From: an uncultured Eubacteriales bacterium
Lineage (GTDB): Bacteria; Bacillota; Clostridia; Lachnospirales; Bianqueaceae
Reading direction: 5' to 3'
DNA: 64,000 nt
NCBI GenBank assembly: GCA_900315265.1
Contig: OMYN01000008.1
Location: forward strand, 1-64,000
Each line of letters starts with the position of its first letter. Position 1 is the stretch's first letter. The position numbers and the translations under genes were made by a program. The notes beneath the pieces are model-generated. The model was not told the origin of the DNA. It made no database searches and saw nothing but the letters and a program-made list of their open reading frames with translations. Below are positions 31,888-40,505 of this stretch, piece by piece.

Positions 31888-33987
31888 TTGAGTAAAAATA
31901 AAAAGACCCAGAACAAGGGTAAAGGGTCCGGTAAAGATTATTACGATTACGAAGAAACCAATACAAGGGAAACCGATGTAAAAGACAGAGCGGCCAAACC
32001 AAGACCCGAAAAGTATGAACTGGAAGAGGAAGAGAACTTCGACCGCCGTGCATACGCAAAAAAGAGTGCCCAGCGGTCTTCCGAACGCCGCAGCAAAGAG
32101 CAGGAAGAAAAGTCGTCCCGCAATATTTCCGGTATGATACTGGTCATTCTGCAGGGGCTTGTTTCGGTCGTATTCGGAGTGCTCCTGGGCATTTTGAATA
32201 TTCTTAACACCAGTTATATGGCCGTTATCATTATCGTACTGGCCCTTCTGTTCCTTTTCACTTTGATCACGCAGTTCTATCGTAACGGCCGCCCGGTCGG
32301 GAAAGTTTTTGCGGTGCTGATCTCGGTCGTTCTGATCATCGGCAGCCTGTATCTATGGAAGACCTATTCCACGGTCTCAAAAGTTTCCGCAGGCTCGCAG
32401 ATCACTACCAAAGAGACAAAAATGTCCTTTATTGTCATGAAGGATTCACCGCTGACCGGACAGGAAGATCTGTCCGGAAAACAGATCGGCATCATGAAGA
32501 CACAGGACCGTCAGACGACAGATCAGGCCCTGGACAATCTTAAAGGAAAAGTGGCTGAAGCTCCGGTCACCATGGAATTCACCAGCCAGGAGAACTTGAT
32601 CAATGCCCTCTATGACGGAAGAGTCGACTGTATCCTGATGAATGAAGCGCTTAGGTCTATCGTCGTAGAGGATATCAAACCGAATTTCAACGAGGAGACA
32701 AGGCTCCTGGACACTTTTACCGTTGAGGAAAAAGTAGAGACTAGTACTAAAAAGAATATCTCCGTCGATGAAGATCCATTTACCGTCTATTTATCAGGCA
32801 ACGATCAGTGGGGCGAAGTGACCATCGACAGCGGCCGGTCCGATGTCAATATCATCGCGACCGTCAATCCAAAGACCAAGACCATCCTGCTGACCACGAC
32901 CCCTCGGGATTACTATGTTCCCTTGTATTTCAGCGATACCGAAGGAGGCGGGGACGAGTACCTGGATAAGCTTACTCATTCCGGCGTATACGGTATGGAC
33001 TGCTCCATGAGCACCCTTGAAAAACTCTACGGTATCGATCTGGATTATTATGTCCGCATCAACTTCTCCGGCTTCCAGAACATCATAGACGCTTTGGGCG
33101 GGATCGATATCGATTCGCCCTATACCTTTACTACGTCGGATGGTTCTCATACCTATCAGAAGGGCATGAACCACTTGGACGGCTACAGAGCGCTTTTGTT
33201 CTGCCGTGAGCGTTATGCTTTTTCCAATGGTGACCTGCAGCGCGGTCAGAACCAGATGCTGATGATCAAGGCCATGGTCAAGAAGATCATGTCCCCGGCC
33301 ATCCTGGCCAACTTTATGAACCTGATGGATCAGATGAGCAACTGTTTTATTACCGATATCCCCATGTCTTCCATCACCGATCTGGTCAAATATCAGCTGT
33401 CCACCAATACAGACTGGACGATCATCACCGACAGTGTTACCGGTTACGGAGCCAGCCGCATCTCTTATGCCATGGGTTCCTACGTATCTGTTATCGTTCC
33501 GGATTACGATGACGTGGATCAGGCCAAAGAGCTGATCCGGAAATGCCTGAAAGGTGAAAAGATCACCCAGCCCAAAGAGAACAGTGATATCGAAGTCTAC
33601 CAGAATAACGGAGGCAATGACAGCGGGCAGGCGCCGCAATACGAATACAACAGCGGCACCAGCACGGTTATCGAGGATCCCGGATCTTCCGTAGAGGAAA
33701 GCAGTCAGGAAATCGTCACACCGATCGTAGATCCGGGCCAAAGCATCGATCCGGGTTCAGAGGAAAGCAGCGGCGAATCGAGTGAGGAAAGCAGTAACAT
33801 CAGTGACCCGTCGCAAAGCGATCCCAATTCTTCCGGAAGCGGCGAAAGCAGCTCCGAAAGCTCCGGCCAAAACAGCTCGGGCGGTGAAAACTCTTCGGGC
33901 AGCGAAAGCAGCGGTGGTTCTGAAAGCCAGGATAACAGCTCAGAAGGAGGAGATGGAAATACCACCGATAACACGACGGATAACTAG
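31888..33987 (+). CDS. LytR-CpsA-Psr family protein with extra ectodomain and Ser-rich tail
   Basis: A 699-residue protein starting with TTG behind GAGGT. Residues 1-75 are charged and cytoplasmic. Three membrane spans follow (about 78-160). Residues 175-270 (SFIVMKDSPLTG, LSGKQIGIMKTQDRQTTDQA, ALYDGRVDCILMNE) resemble one lobe of a solute-binding protein, an unusual addition. The LCP domain spans about 285-530: TTPRDYYVPLYF, YYVRINFSGFQNIIDALGG and FCRERYAFSNGDLQRGQNQ hold the conserved Arg and Asp residues that bind the polyprenyl-phosphate donor. Such enzymes attach glycopolymers to peptidoglycan. The tail is almost only Ser, Glu, Gly and Asn. Confidence 0.88.
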   Translation: MSKNKKTQNKGKGSGKDYYDYEETNTRETDVKDRAAKPRPEKYELEEEENFDRRAYAKKSAQRSSERRSKEQEEKSSRNISGMILVILQGLVSVVFGVLLGILNILNTSYMAVIIIVLALLFLFTLITQFYRNGRPVGKVFAVLISVVLIIGSLYLWKTYSTVSKVSAGSQITTKETKMSFIVMKDSPLTGQEDLSGKQIGIMKTQDRQTTDQALDNLKGKVAEAPVTMEFTSQENLINALYDGRVDCILMNEALRSIVVEDIKPNFNEETRLLDTFTVEEKVETSTKKNISVDEDPFTVYLSGNDQWGEVTIDSGRSDVNIIATVNPKTKTILLTTTPRDYYVPLYFSDTEGGGDEYLDKLTHSGVYGMDCSMSTLEKLYGIDLDYYVRINFSGFQNIIDALGGIDIDSPYTFTTSDGSHTYQKGMNHLDGYRALLFCRERYAFSNGDLQRGQNQMLMIKAMVKKIMSPAILANFMNLMDQMSNCFITDIPMSSITDLVKYQLSTNTDWTIITDSVTGYGASRISYAMGSYVSVIVPDYDDVDQAKELIRKCLKGEKITQPKENSDIEVYQNNGGNDSGQAPQYEYNSGTSTVIEDPGSSVEESSQEIVTPIVDPGQSIDPGSEESSGESSEESSNISDPSQSDPNSSGSGESSSESSGQNSSGGENSSGSESSGGSESQDNSSEGGDGNTTDNTTDN
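33760..33985 (+). repeat. Low-complexity Ser/Glu/Gly-coding tract
   Basis: The last 75 codons of the LCP gene repeat short words such as ESSGES, GSESSGGSES and SSGGENSSG in AGC/TCG/GAA-rich DNA. The tract probably encodes a flexible wall-side linker and may vary in length between strains. Confidence 0.75.
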
Positions 33988-34060
33988 GTGAACGGCCAGG
34001 TGAATCCGGATGCGACAGGCAACTGAACGCCATCATGTACAGTAAAATAGCAAAGTATGT

Positions 34061-34093
34061 AAAAAGGGCCTTCCCATCGGAAGGTCCTTTTTA
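34061..34093. terminator. Bidirectional terminator between LCP and DUF6062 genes
   Basis: AAAAAGGGCCTTCC, loop CATC, GGAAGGTCCTTTTT. A-run and T-run on both sides suit the two converging genes. Confidence 0.88.
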
Positions 34094-34121
34094 CATGAAG
34101 CCCTTTTACGAAAGGTCCTTT

Positions 34122-34859
34122 TCATTTTTTCGGAGGCAGGAATTGGCTGTTCAATTTGAGTACAGCCCTGGGGACTGCGTCTTTACTGTTTTTCCAGGGC
34201 TGATCCCGGTACTGGTAGTCGAATTTCTTTTCGAACCATTCCAGATCGCTTTCGATCCGGGTCAGGCTCTGGTCCATCTGATCACGGAGCATAGTCCTGA
34301 AAGAGGTCAGCTGATCCTTGGCCAGGTATTGGGGAGCCTTTTCCCACAAGAGGAGAAAATGGTCCACGCAGTATCCTTTTCCCATTTCAACAGACTTTCT
34401 AAAATCGCCATCCTTCTTATAAAGCTGGAAGAAGGTGTCGATGTAACGGTCGAAGGTAGTATCGATACGGTTGCAGATGTAGCAGCTTTTCTTGTATGAA
34501 GCTCTGAAAGCGGCAACGTCGGATCCCTCGTCCTTGTTTTTTCGACCGAAGATACCCTTAGAGGATGAAGAGGAGGCATCTTTTGTCAGGCCCATTAGTT
34601 TCTGATGTTGGTGTTTCATGCCGGATTCCAGCATCAGACACAGACCAAGGACATTGCCCTCGTTATAAAGACGGCTCATATGTTGAGGGCAGAACCCCAG
34701 GTCATTGGTCTGGCCCCGGACATCTTCTTCCATGTAGGAAGGGGAAAGGACAAAAGCGACCGCGGCGTCCTCCAGATCTTTATGCATGCGGCATAAGGGG
34801 CACTCGCAGTCGGAAGAAAAGGCATCCTTGACAGGAATCGTGTATATCTGTTCTTTCAT
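34122..34859 (-). CDS. DUF6062-like cysteine/histidine-rich protein
   Basis: A 245-residue soluble protein of unknown function. It shows two similar Cys/His groups: CECPLC with FCPQHMSRL in the first half, and CYICNRID with YCVDHFLLL in the second. Each could bind a metal ion as CxxC plus CxxH, suggesting an internal duplication. A lysine/serine stretch lies between them (SSSSKGIFGRKNKDEG). AAAGGAAAAT precedes the start, 28 bases after the SGNH gene, so the two are probably co-transcribed. The DUF assignment is from memory of this pattern. Confidence 0.72.
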   Translation of the reverse strand: MKEQIYTIPVKDAFSSDCECPLCRMHKDLEDAAVAFVLSPSYMEEDVRGQTNDLGFCPQHMSRLYNEGNVLGLCLMLESGMKHQHQKLMGLTKDASSSSSKGIFGRKNKDEGSDVAAFRASYKKSCYICNRIDTTFDRYIDTFFQLYKKDGDFRKSVEMGKGYCVDHFLLLWEKAPQYLAKDQLTSFRTMLRDQMDQSLTRIESDLEWFEKKFDYQYRDQPWKNSKDAVPRAVLKLNSQFLPPKK

Positions 34860-34887
34860 AATTTATTTTCCTTTCTGACGGATTTTT

Positions 34888-35649
34888 TTATCTGACTTTT
34901 GAGGCAATGGCTTTTGCCAGGATACCGGCCAGGATATCCGAGCCCTTGTCGGACGGATGCAGACCGTCGTAGGTCATATTGGCAGCCTCCTCGGGATACG
35001 GATAATCATCTTTGCCCGGATCATAGGGGACATTCAGATACCTGGGATAGGGTAGATCCGTTTCCTTGCCGCCTACTCTTTTTCTTTGAAAGTGCACGGC
35101 ATTTTCCGGGGTGAACCCGCTCAGACCGTGCAGATCGACCGGATATACCTTATCTCCGTGTACACAGGTATAAATGGCCCGGGCTACATCTTTCAGCTCC
35201 TGGCCTCCTGCCGCCTCGTAGCTTCCGTGATCGACGTGGCCATGATCCAATATGTAAATAAACTCACTGCGTTCGACGGGATTAAGGACAAAGATAGGGC
35301 AGGGGGAGACTTCCCGGATATGGCGGATGATCGTGGCCAGATTGCCAACGATCGTCCCCTGCCTTTCCTGATCAAAGTCACTCTGCGAACCTGCCGGATA
35401 GATGGCACGGAACCAGTCGTTCGTCCCCAGAAGGATCGTATAAAAATCGGCCGGCTCAAACCGCATATTCAGAAAGTCCTGGGTAATTGCCCCATTGATA
35501 CCGTGGTTGATGACCGAGATCTCCCCGAGAAGAGGAGTAAGTTTTTCAACGGTCCTTGTGATATACCCTTTATGAAGCCGGTAACCGGTCTCATCCAGGT
35601 GATCGTTCAGATATGTGAACGAATCACCGATCGCACACCATACTTTCAT
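34888..35649 (-). CDS. SGNH/GDSL-family hydrolase
   Basis: A 253-residue protein without signal peptide. Block I is AIGDSFTYLND with the catalytic Ser, block II is the Gly in INHGINGA, block III is LLGTNDWF, and block V is DGLHPSDKGSD with the catalytic Asp and His. These enzymes hydrolyse esters such as acetyl groups on carbohydrates; the substrate is unknown. CAGGAGAAAAG precedes ATG. Confidence 0.88.
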   Translation of the reverse strand: MKVWCAIGDSFTYLNDHLDETGYRLHKGYITRTVEKLTPLLGEISVINHGINGAITQDFLNMRFEPADFYTILLGTNDWFRAIYPAGSQSDFDQERQGTIVGNLATIIRHIREVSPCPIFVLNPVERSEFIYILDHGHVDHGSYEAAGGQELKDVARAIYTCVHGDKVYPVDLHGLSGFTPENAVHFQRKRVGGKETDLPYPRYLNVPYDPGKDDYPYPEEAANMTYDGLHPSDKGSDILAGILAKAIASKVR

Positions 35650-35733
35650 CTGCTTTTCTCCTGAATTTCAGGGATCATTTAGTGTCTTCGAATCCCGGCG
35701 CTTTTACAGCCTGTCTGATAGGTTCTGACCGAT

Positions 35734-35762
35734 ATTATTATTAAAAGAAGGAGCTTTGTCAA
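35734..35762 (-). promoter_or_regulatory. Sigma-A promoter for SGNH-DUF6062
   Basis: On the minus strand: TTGACA (35757-35762), 17 bases, AATAAT (35734-35739). Confidence 0.65.
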
Positions 35763-35766
35763 CTGC

Positions 35767-35803
35767 AGGGCCTTTACCGCCGTAAACAAAAGGCGGCAGC
35801 CCT
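35767..35803. promoter_or_regulatory. Interrupted inverted repeat between divergent SGNH and pta promoters
   Basis: AGGGC (35767-35771) and CCGCC (35777-35781) pair with GGCGG (35792-35796) and GCCCT (35799-35803). It exactly fills the gap between the two -35 boxes and its last base overlaps the pta -35. It could be a shared operator. Confidence 0.4.
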
Positions 35804-35831
35804 TGCAATGAACGCTTTTTAAGCATATAAT
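35803..35831 (+). promoter_or_regulatory. Sigma-A promoter for pta-ackA
   Basis: TTGCAA at 35803-35808, 17 bases, TATAAT at 35826-35831. Confidence 0.8.
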
Positions 35832-35884
35832 AATTTTGTATGTTTTGCTTATAATTCTTTCATAAGAAAGGGGAACCATATTTT

Positions 35885-36895
35885 ATGAGCGCATTTCTTG
35901 ATAGCATCAAAGCAAAAGCTAAAGCTGACAAAAAAACCATCGTACTTCCCGAATCAATGGACAGACGTACCTTCGAGGCTGCTGCCGTTGTTTTGAAAGA
36001 AGACCTGGCTGATCTGATCATCCTGGGAAATCCTGAAGACATCGCCAAAAACAGCGAAGGCCTTGACGTTTCCAAAGCCCAGTTCATCGATCCCAAAACC
36101 AGCGATAAACTGGACGGATTCGTTGATCTTCTGGTAGAACTTCGTAAGAAAAAAGGTCTGACTCCCGAAGATGCCCGCAAGCTGCTGACCACCGACAACA
36201 TGTATTTCGCCTGCATGATGGTAAAGACCGGTATGGCTGACGGTGTCGTTTCCGGAGCCTGCCATTCTACCGCCAATACCCTTCGTCCCGCTCTGCAAAT
36301 CATCAAGACGGCTCCCGGCACTAAAATGGTTTCCGGTTTCTTCGTTATGGTCGTTCCGGACTGCGAGTACGGTGAGAAAGGTACCTTCGTCTTCAGTGAC
36401 TGCGGCCTGAACCAGAACCCGGATGCGGAAGGCCTTGCCGCTATTGCCGCTTCCTCCGCTCAGTCCTTCAAGATGCTGGTCGGTGCAGAGCCCAAGGTTG
36501 CTATGATGAGCTATTCTACCTATGGTTCCGCTAAAGACCCCGAAGGTCATGACGATATCGCCCGTGTCCGCAAAGCGGCTCAGATCGCAAAAGAGCAGAA
36601 CCCCGGCCTTCTGGTAGACGGTGAGATGCAGGCGGATGCCGCTATGGTTCCCAGCGTCGGCGCTTCCAAAGCACCCGGAAGCTCGGTAGCCGGTCAGGCA
36701 AACGTCCTGATTTTCCCTGATCTCGGTGCAGGCAACATCGGCTACAAACTGGTACAGCGTCTGGCTAAAGCGGAAGCTTACGGTCCTATGCTGCAGGGTA
36801 TCGCCGCTCCGGTCAATGACCTGTCCCGCGGATGCTCCGCTGCGGATATTGTCGGTGTAATCGCTATCACCGCTGTTCAGGCACAGAATAAATAA
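35885..36895 (+). CDS. pta: Phosphate acetyltransferase
   Basis: A 336-residue enzyme of the short Pta type. It contains KTIVLPESMDRRTFEAA, DGVVSGACHSTANTLRPALQ and NVLIFPDLGAGNIGYKLVQR, the CoA and active-site segments. It converts acetyl-CoA to acetyl phosphate and is 18 bases from ackA, together giving ATP from acetyl-CoA during fermentation. Confidence 0.97.
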   Translation: MSAFLDSIKAKAKADKKTIVLPESMDRRTFEAAAVVLKEDLADLIILGNPEDIAKNSEGLDVSKAQFIDPKTSDKLDGFVDLLVELRKKKGLTPEDARKLLTTDNMYFACMMVKTGMADGVVSGACHSTANTLRPALQIIKTAPGTKMVSGFFVMVVPDCEYGEKGTFVFSDCGLNQNPDAEGLAAIAASSAQSFKMLVGAEPKVAMMSYSTYGSAKDPEGHDDIARVRKAAQIAKEQNPGLLVDGEMQADAAMVPSVGASKAPGSSVAGQANVLIFPDLGAGNIGYKLVQRLAKAEAYGPMLQGIAAPVNDLSRGCSAADIVGVIAITAVQAQNK

Positions 36896-36913
36896 TCGTT
36901 AGGAGTTAGCAGA

Positions 36914-38116
36914 ATGTCTAAAGTACTTGTTATTAACTGCGGAAGTTCTTCTTTAAAATATCAGCTGATCGATATGGACAACGAACAGCTGCTGGCAAAA
37001 GGCCTGTGCGAACGTATCGGCATCGAAGGTTCGCTGCTGACTCATAAACCGGTCGGCAAGGAGCCTTATGTGGACGATTCTCCGCTGCCCGATCACAAAG
37101 TAGCGGTCACCAACGTTCTGAAAGCACTGGTCGATCCTGAGCACGGTGTTATCAAGAGTGTCGACGAGATCGCTGCGATCGGCCACCGCGTCCTGCACGG
37201 CGGCACCAAATACAGCGAGTCCATCATCGTTAATGACGATGTCAAAAAGGTGATCCGTGAGTGCTTCGATCTGGGTCCTCTTCACAACCCGGCTAACCTG
37301 ATCGGTATCGAGGCGGCTGAGGCTGCCATGCCCGGAAAACCGAATGTAGCGGTATTTGATACGGCTTTCGGTATGGCAATGCCCGAAAAGGCATACATGT
37401 ACGCCATCCCTCATGAGTATTACGAAAAATACGGCATCCGCCGCTATGGTTTCCACGGAACCAGCCATATGTTCGTTTCTCACGAAGCTTTGAAGTTCCT
37501 TGATCTGGATCCTGAAAAAGGCCGTGTGATCGTATGTCACCTGGGCAACGGTTCTTCCGTTTCCGCTTCTGTCGGAGGCAAATGTGTGGATACCAGTATG
37601 GGCCTGACCCCGCTGGAAGGCCTGATCATGGGAACCCGTTCCGGTGATGTCGATCCCGCTGTCCTGCAGTTTATCATGAACCATGAGCATATCGACATCA
37701 ATGAGATGCTGAATATCCTCAATAAAAAGTCCGGCTATCTTGGTATGACCGACGGCCTGTCTTCCGATAACCGCGATGTTGCCAAAGCTGCCAAAGAAGG
37801 CAATCATCTGGCTCAGGTCGCTATTTCCGCCTGCCGCTATCGTGTCGCCAAGTATATTGGTGCATACACCGCGGCAATGAACGGCACTGACGCGATCGTC
37901 TTCACCGGCGGTATCGGTGAGAACGATGTCGAGTTCCGCAAAGAAGTATGCGATTATCTTGACTATCTGGGTATCACGATCGATGACGAGAAGAATAGCA
38001 AACGCGGAGAGCGTCTGGTTATTTCTACTCCGGATTCCAAGATCAAGGTAGCTGTCATTCCTACCAACGAAGAGCTGGCGATCGCCCGTGAGACCAAGAG
38101 GCTGACCCACTGCTGA
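36914..38116 (+). CDS. ackA: Acetate kinase
   Basis: A 400-residue ASKHA-fold kinase. Landmarks are VINCGSSSLKYQL, HRVLHGG, FDTAFG, RRYGFHGTSHMFV and CHLGNGSSVSA, including the catalytic Asp and His and phosphate-binding loops. It makes ATP and acetate from acetyl phosphate. AGGAG precedes ATG. Confidence 0.98.
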   Translation: MSKVLVINCGSSSLKYQLIDMDNEQLLAKGLCERIGIEGSLLTHKPVGKEPYVDDSPLPDHKVAVTNVLKALVDPEHGVIKSVDEIAAIGHRVLHGGTKYSESIIVNDDVKKVIRECFDLGPLHNPANLIGIEAAEAAMPGKPNVAVFDTAFGMAMPEKAYMYAIPHEYYEKYGIRRYGFHGTSHMFVSHEALKFLDLDPEKGRVIVCHLGNGSSVSASVGGKCVDTSMGLTPLEGLIMGTRSGDVDPAVLQFIMNHEHIDINEMLNILNKKSGYLGMTDGLSSDNRDVAKAAKEGNHLAQVAISACRYRVAKYIGAYTAAMNGTDAIVFTGGIGENDVEFRKEVCDYLDYLGITIDDEKNSKRGERLVISTPDSKIKVAVIPTNEELAIARETKRLTHC

Positions 38117-38132
38117 TTTCGTAAAATTTTTG

Positions 38133-38161
38133 TTGACAAAGCAAAGAAATCAGCGTATAAT
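38133..38161 (+). promoter_or_regulatory. Sigma-A promoter for yceD-rpmF
   Basis: TTGACA at 38133-38138, 17 bases, TATAAT at 38156-38161: both boxes match consensus exactly. Confidence 0.88.
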
Positions 38162-38186
38162 TTTCAAAGTGTGAAAGGGGAAAGGT

Positions 38187-38717
38187 ATGTTTTCGTATCC
38201 TGTACGAGATCTGCTGGCAGATCCCAGCCTGCAGATACCGGTCGAAGCGACCTGGACGATAAGTTCGGTCAAAAGCGGCCCTGAAACGTATAAATGCCTT
38301 TCGCCGTGGGTGATCAAAGGGATCCTTAAAGGGATTTCCGATCGTGTCGTTGAGTTCAACGGTACAGTCGATACGTCCATTCAGATGCGGTGTGCCCGTT
38401 GTCTGAGACCCGTTGTGCAGCCTCTTCACATAGAGATCCGCCAGAGGTTCGTCAAAGGACCGCAGGATAAGGATCTTATGGTATTATCGGATGAAGATGA
38501 TTTTGACATCCTTCCCATCGTAAATGACCGGGTCGATCTTGATGATACCATCCATTATGAAGTACAGCTCGGCGTACCAATGCGGGTCCTCTGCAAAGAG
38601 GACTGCAAAGGACTTTGCCCGATCTGCGGCAAGGACTTGAATGAAGGACCCTGCAACTGCAAGGAAGATGATTCGGATCCGCGTTGGGATGCGCTGAAGA
38701 ATCTGTTTTCAGATTGA
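38187..38717 (+). CDS. yceD: YceD (DUF177) ribosome-assembly protein
   Basis: A 176-residue protein with a YceD core containing MRCARCLRPV and a C-terminal cysteine group CKEDCKGLCPICGKDLNEG, likely zinc-binding. YceD is coupled to rpmF across bacteria and is linked to 23S rRNA or large-subunit assembly. rpmF follows 56 bases later. Confidence 0.9.
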   Translation: MFSYPVRDLLADPSLQIPVEATWTISSVKSGPETYKCLSPWVIKGILKGISDRVVEFNGTVDTSIQMRCARCLRPVVQPLHIEIRQRFVKGPQDKDLMVLSDEDDFDILPIVNDRVDLDDTIHYEVQLGVPMRVLCKEDCKGLCPICGKDLNEGPCNCKEDDSDPRWDALKNLFSD

Positions 38718-38773
38718 TCACGTCCTTTTCATAAAAAAGGATGTGGACTTTATAACTGACAGGAGGTGTAATC

Positions 38774-38962
38774 ATGGGTGCAATTGGACCAAAGCACAGA
38801 ACATCCAGAGCTCGTCGCGATAAGAGAAGAGCACAGTGGAAGCTGTCCGTTCCGAGTTTAGCAAAATGCAGCAAATGCGGCGCATTAATTATGCCTCATC
38901 GCGTTTGCCCCAACTGCGGGACCTATAACAAGAGACAGGTCATCAAAGTTGAAAACGACTGA
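38774..38962 (+). CDS. rpmF: Ribosomal protein bL32, zinc-binding form
   Basis: A 62-residue basic protein. KHRTSRARRDKRRAQWKL is the family start and CSKCG with CPNCG forms the zinc site. AGGAGGTG precedes ATG. Confidence 0.97.
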   Translation: MGAIGPKHRTSRARRDKRRAQWKLSVPSLAKCSKCGALIMPHRVCPNCGTYNKRQVIKVEND

Positions 38963-38983
38963 TTTTTGACGAAACGAAATACG

Positions 38984-39009
38984 AGCGGTGCCATATGGCA
39001 CCGCTTATT
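38984..39009 (+). terminator. Hairpin after rpmF, weak terminator
   Basis: AGCGGTGCC, ATAT, GGCACCGCT: a perfect 9-base stem, followed only by TATTTC. Readthrough into the MocR gene is possible. Confidence 0.55.
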
Positions 39010-39053
39010 TCATATCCTGTACTTTCCCGTTCTTACGACGAAAGGAAACTGCT

Positions 39054-40505
39054 TTGTTTGACTTTACTATTGCTCTGCAGGCAAACAGTAAAACACCTTT
39101 GTATGAACAGCTGTACCAGGCGATCGCGGATCAGATCCGTAAAGGCAACCTGAAATATCCAGACCTTCTTCCCAGTAAAAGGGCTTTGGAAGAAATGATG
39201 AAAGTCAGCCACAGTACGATCGAAACGGCCTATTCTCTGCTGTCGGCGGAAGGCTATATCGAATCGATCCCCCGTGTCGGATATAGGGTCAACCGCCGTA
39301 TCCCTATGCCTTTCACTGTGCTTTCGATGGCAAAACCAGGCATGGACAGAATAAGGTCTGTATCCGGCAGCAAGACGCAGGAACCCAAAGAAGAAAATGC
39401 GGACCGGTATCTCTCCTTTTCGACGGGAGATGTGGATACCAGCCTTTTCCCCTACAGTTCCTGGGCCAGGATCTATAAAGAGGTCGTTTATCAGAATCCG
39501 GATCTTTTGCAAAGGGGAGAGGCGGTCGGAGACCTGCATCTGAGAAAGACGCTGGCGGCATTTCTGAATCAGTACCGGGGAGTCGTCTGCGGACCGCAGC
39601 AGATCATCGTAGGATCCGGAGCAGAGTATCTGCTGGGCCTGTTGATCCAGCTGTTTGATGAGGATATTACCATAGGGCTGGAGGACCCCGGCTATCCTGC
39701 CGTACGGCGCATCCTGACCAATTACGGACGATTCTATCTATCCCTTGATATGGATCAGAAGGGACTTAAAGAGGAACAGCTGTATCAGAAAAAGATAGAC
39801 CTTGTCTATGTAACACCTTCTCATCAATTCCCTATGGGGACGACCATGCCGGCCGAGCGGCGCAGCCGTATCCTGAGTTGGGCTGAAAAATGCGGGGGCT
39901 ATATCATCGAAGATGATTACGACAGTGAGTTCCGCTACCGTTCGCGGCCTTTAAAAGCCCTTCAGGGGCTGGATAAAGCAGGCAGGGTCATTTATATGGG
40001 TACCTTCAGCCGCAGCCTTGCTCCGTCCATAAGGGTCGCCTTTATGGTCCTGCCGCAGGAATTGATGAAGCGGTATCAGCAGAAGTTCGGTAAGCAGTCC
40101 TGCACGGTTTCTCGTTTTGAGCAGCAGGTGCTGGCCGAGTTCATCGACAGGGGTCTGTATGTAAGGCACCTGAGACGCTGCACCAATTTGTATAAAAAGA
40201 AAGAGGCCCGCCTGATCGAAGATCTGACTGCCATTAAGGGCAGTTTCGTCTCCGGTCAGGGGGCCGGCCTTCATTTCCTGCTTCACCTGCCGTCGGTCAG
40301 CCGGGAAGGGCTGATCCGGGCGGCGCAAACCTATCGCCTGCAGCTTCATTTTCTGGATGAATACGCGGAAAAGGCACAAATGCCGTATCCGATCTTAGTT
40401 ATCGGATTCGGAGGGCTTTCTTTTGAACAGATGAGTCAAAATGCTCAGGCCCTTACCAAAGCGGTGGAAACGGCGCAAGAGGGTCAGACATTAAGATCCC
40501 AGTAA
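39054..40505 (+). CDS. MocR-type (GntR plus aminotransferase) regulator with Lys-to-Arg change
   Basis: A 483-residue protein. TTG 39054 is preferred, with AAAGGAAA seven bases upstream; GTG 38988 lies inside the terminator hairpin. Residues 1-75 are a GntR winged helix (KTPLYEQLYQAIADQIRKG, HSTIETAYSLLSAEGY). The rest is a class I aminotransferase fold: GSGAEYLLGLL, EDPGYPAVR, IIEDDYDSEFR. The position that normally holds the PLP-binding lysine (TFSK) reads TFSR, Arg320, codon CGC at 40011. The protein may bind PLP non-covalently or another ligand, or not at all. Targets are unknown. It converges on and overlaps lysA by 22 bases. Confidence 0.88.
   Translation: MFDFTIALQANSKTPLYEQLYQAIADQIRKGNLKYPDLLPSKRALEEMMKVSHSTIETAYSLLSAEGYIESIPRVGYRVNRRIPMPFTVLSMAKPGMDRIRSVSGSKTQEPKEENADRYLSFSTGDVDTSLFPYSSWARIYKEVVYQNPDLLQRGEAVGDLHLRKTLAAFLNQYRGVVCGPQQIIVGSGAEYLLGLLIQLFDEDITIGLEDPGYPAVRRILTNYGRFYLSLDMDQKGLKEEQLYQKKIDLVYVTPSHQFPMGTTMPAERRSRILSWAEKCGGYIIEDDYDSEFRYRSRPLKALQGLDKAGRVIYMGTFSRSLAPSIRVAFMVLPQELMKRYQQKFGKQSCTVSRFEQQVLAEFIDRGLYVRHLRRCTNLYKKKEARLIEDLTAIKGSFVSGQGAGLHFLLHLPSVSREGLIRAAQTYRLQLHFLDEYAEKAQMPYPILVIGFGGLSFEQMSQNAQALTKAVETAQEGQTLRSQ

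Noticed and set aside
36953-38110. 385-codon minus-strand frame opposite ackA
   Set aside because: It is a shadow of acetate kinase, which has all its motifs.
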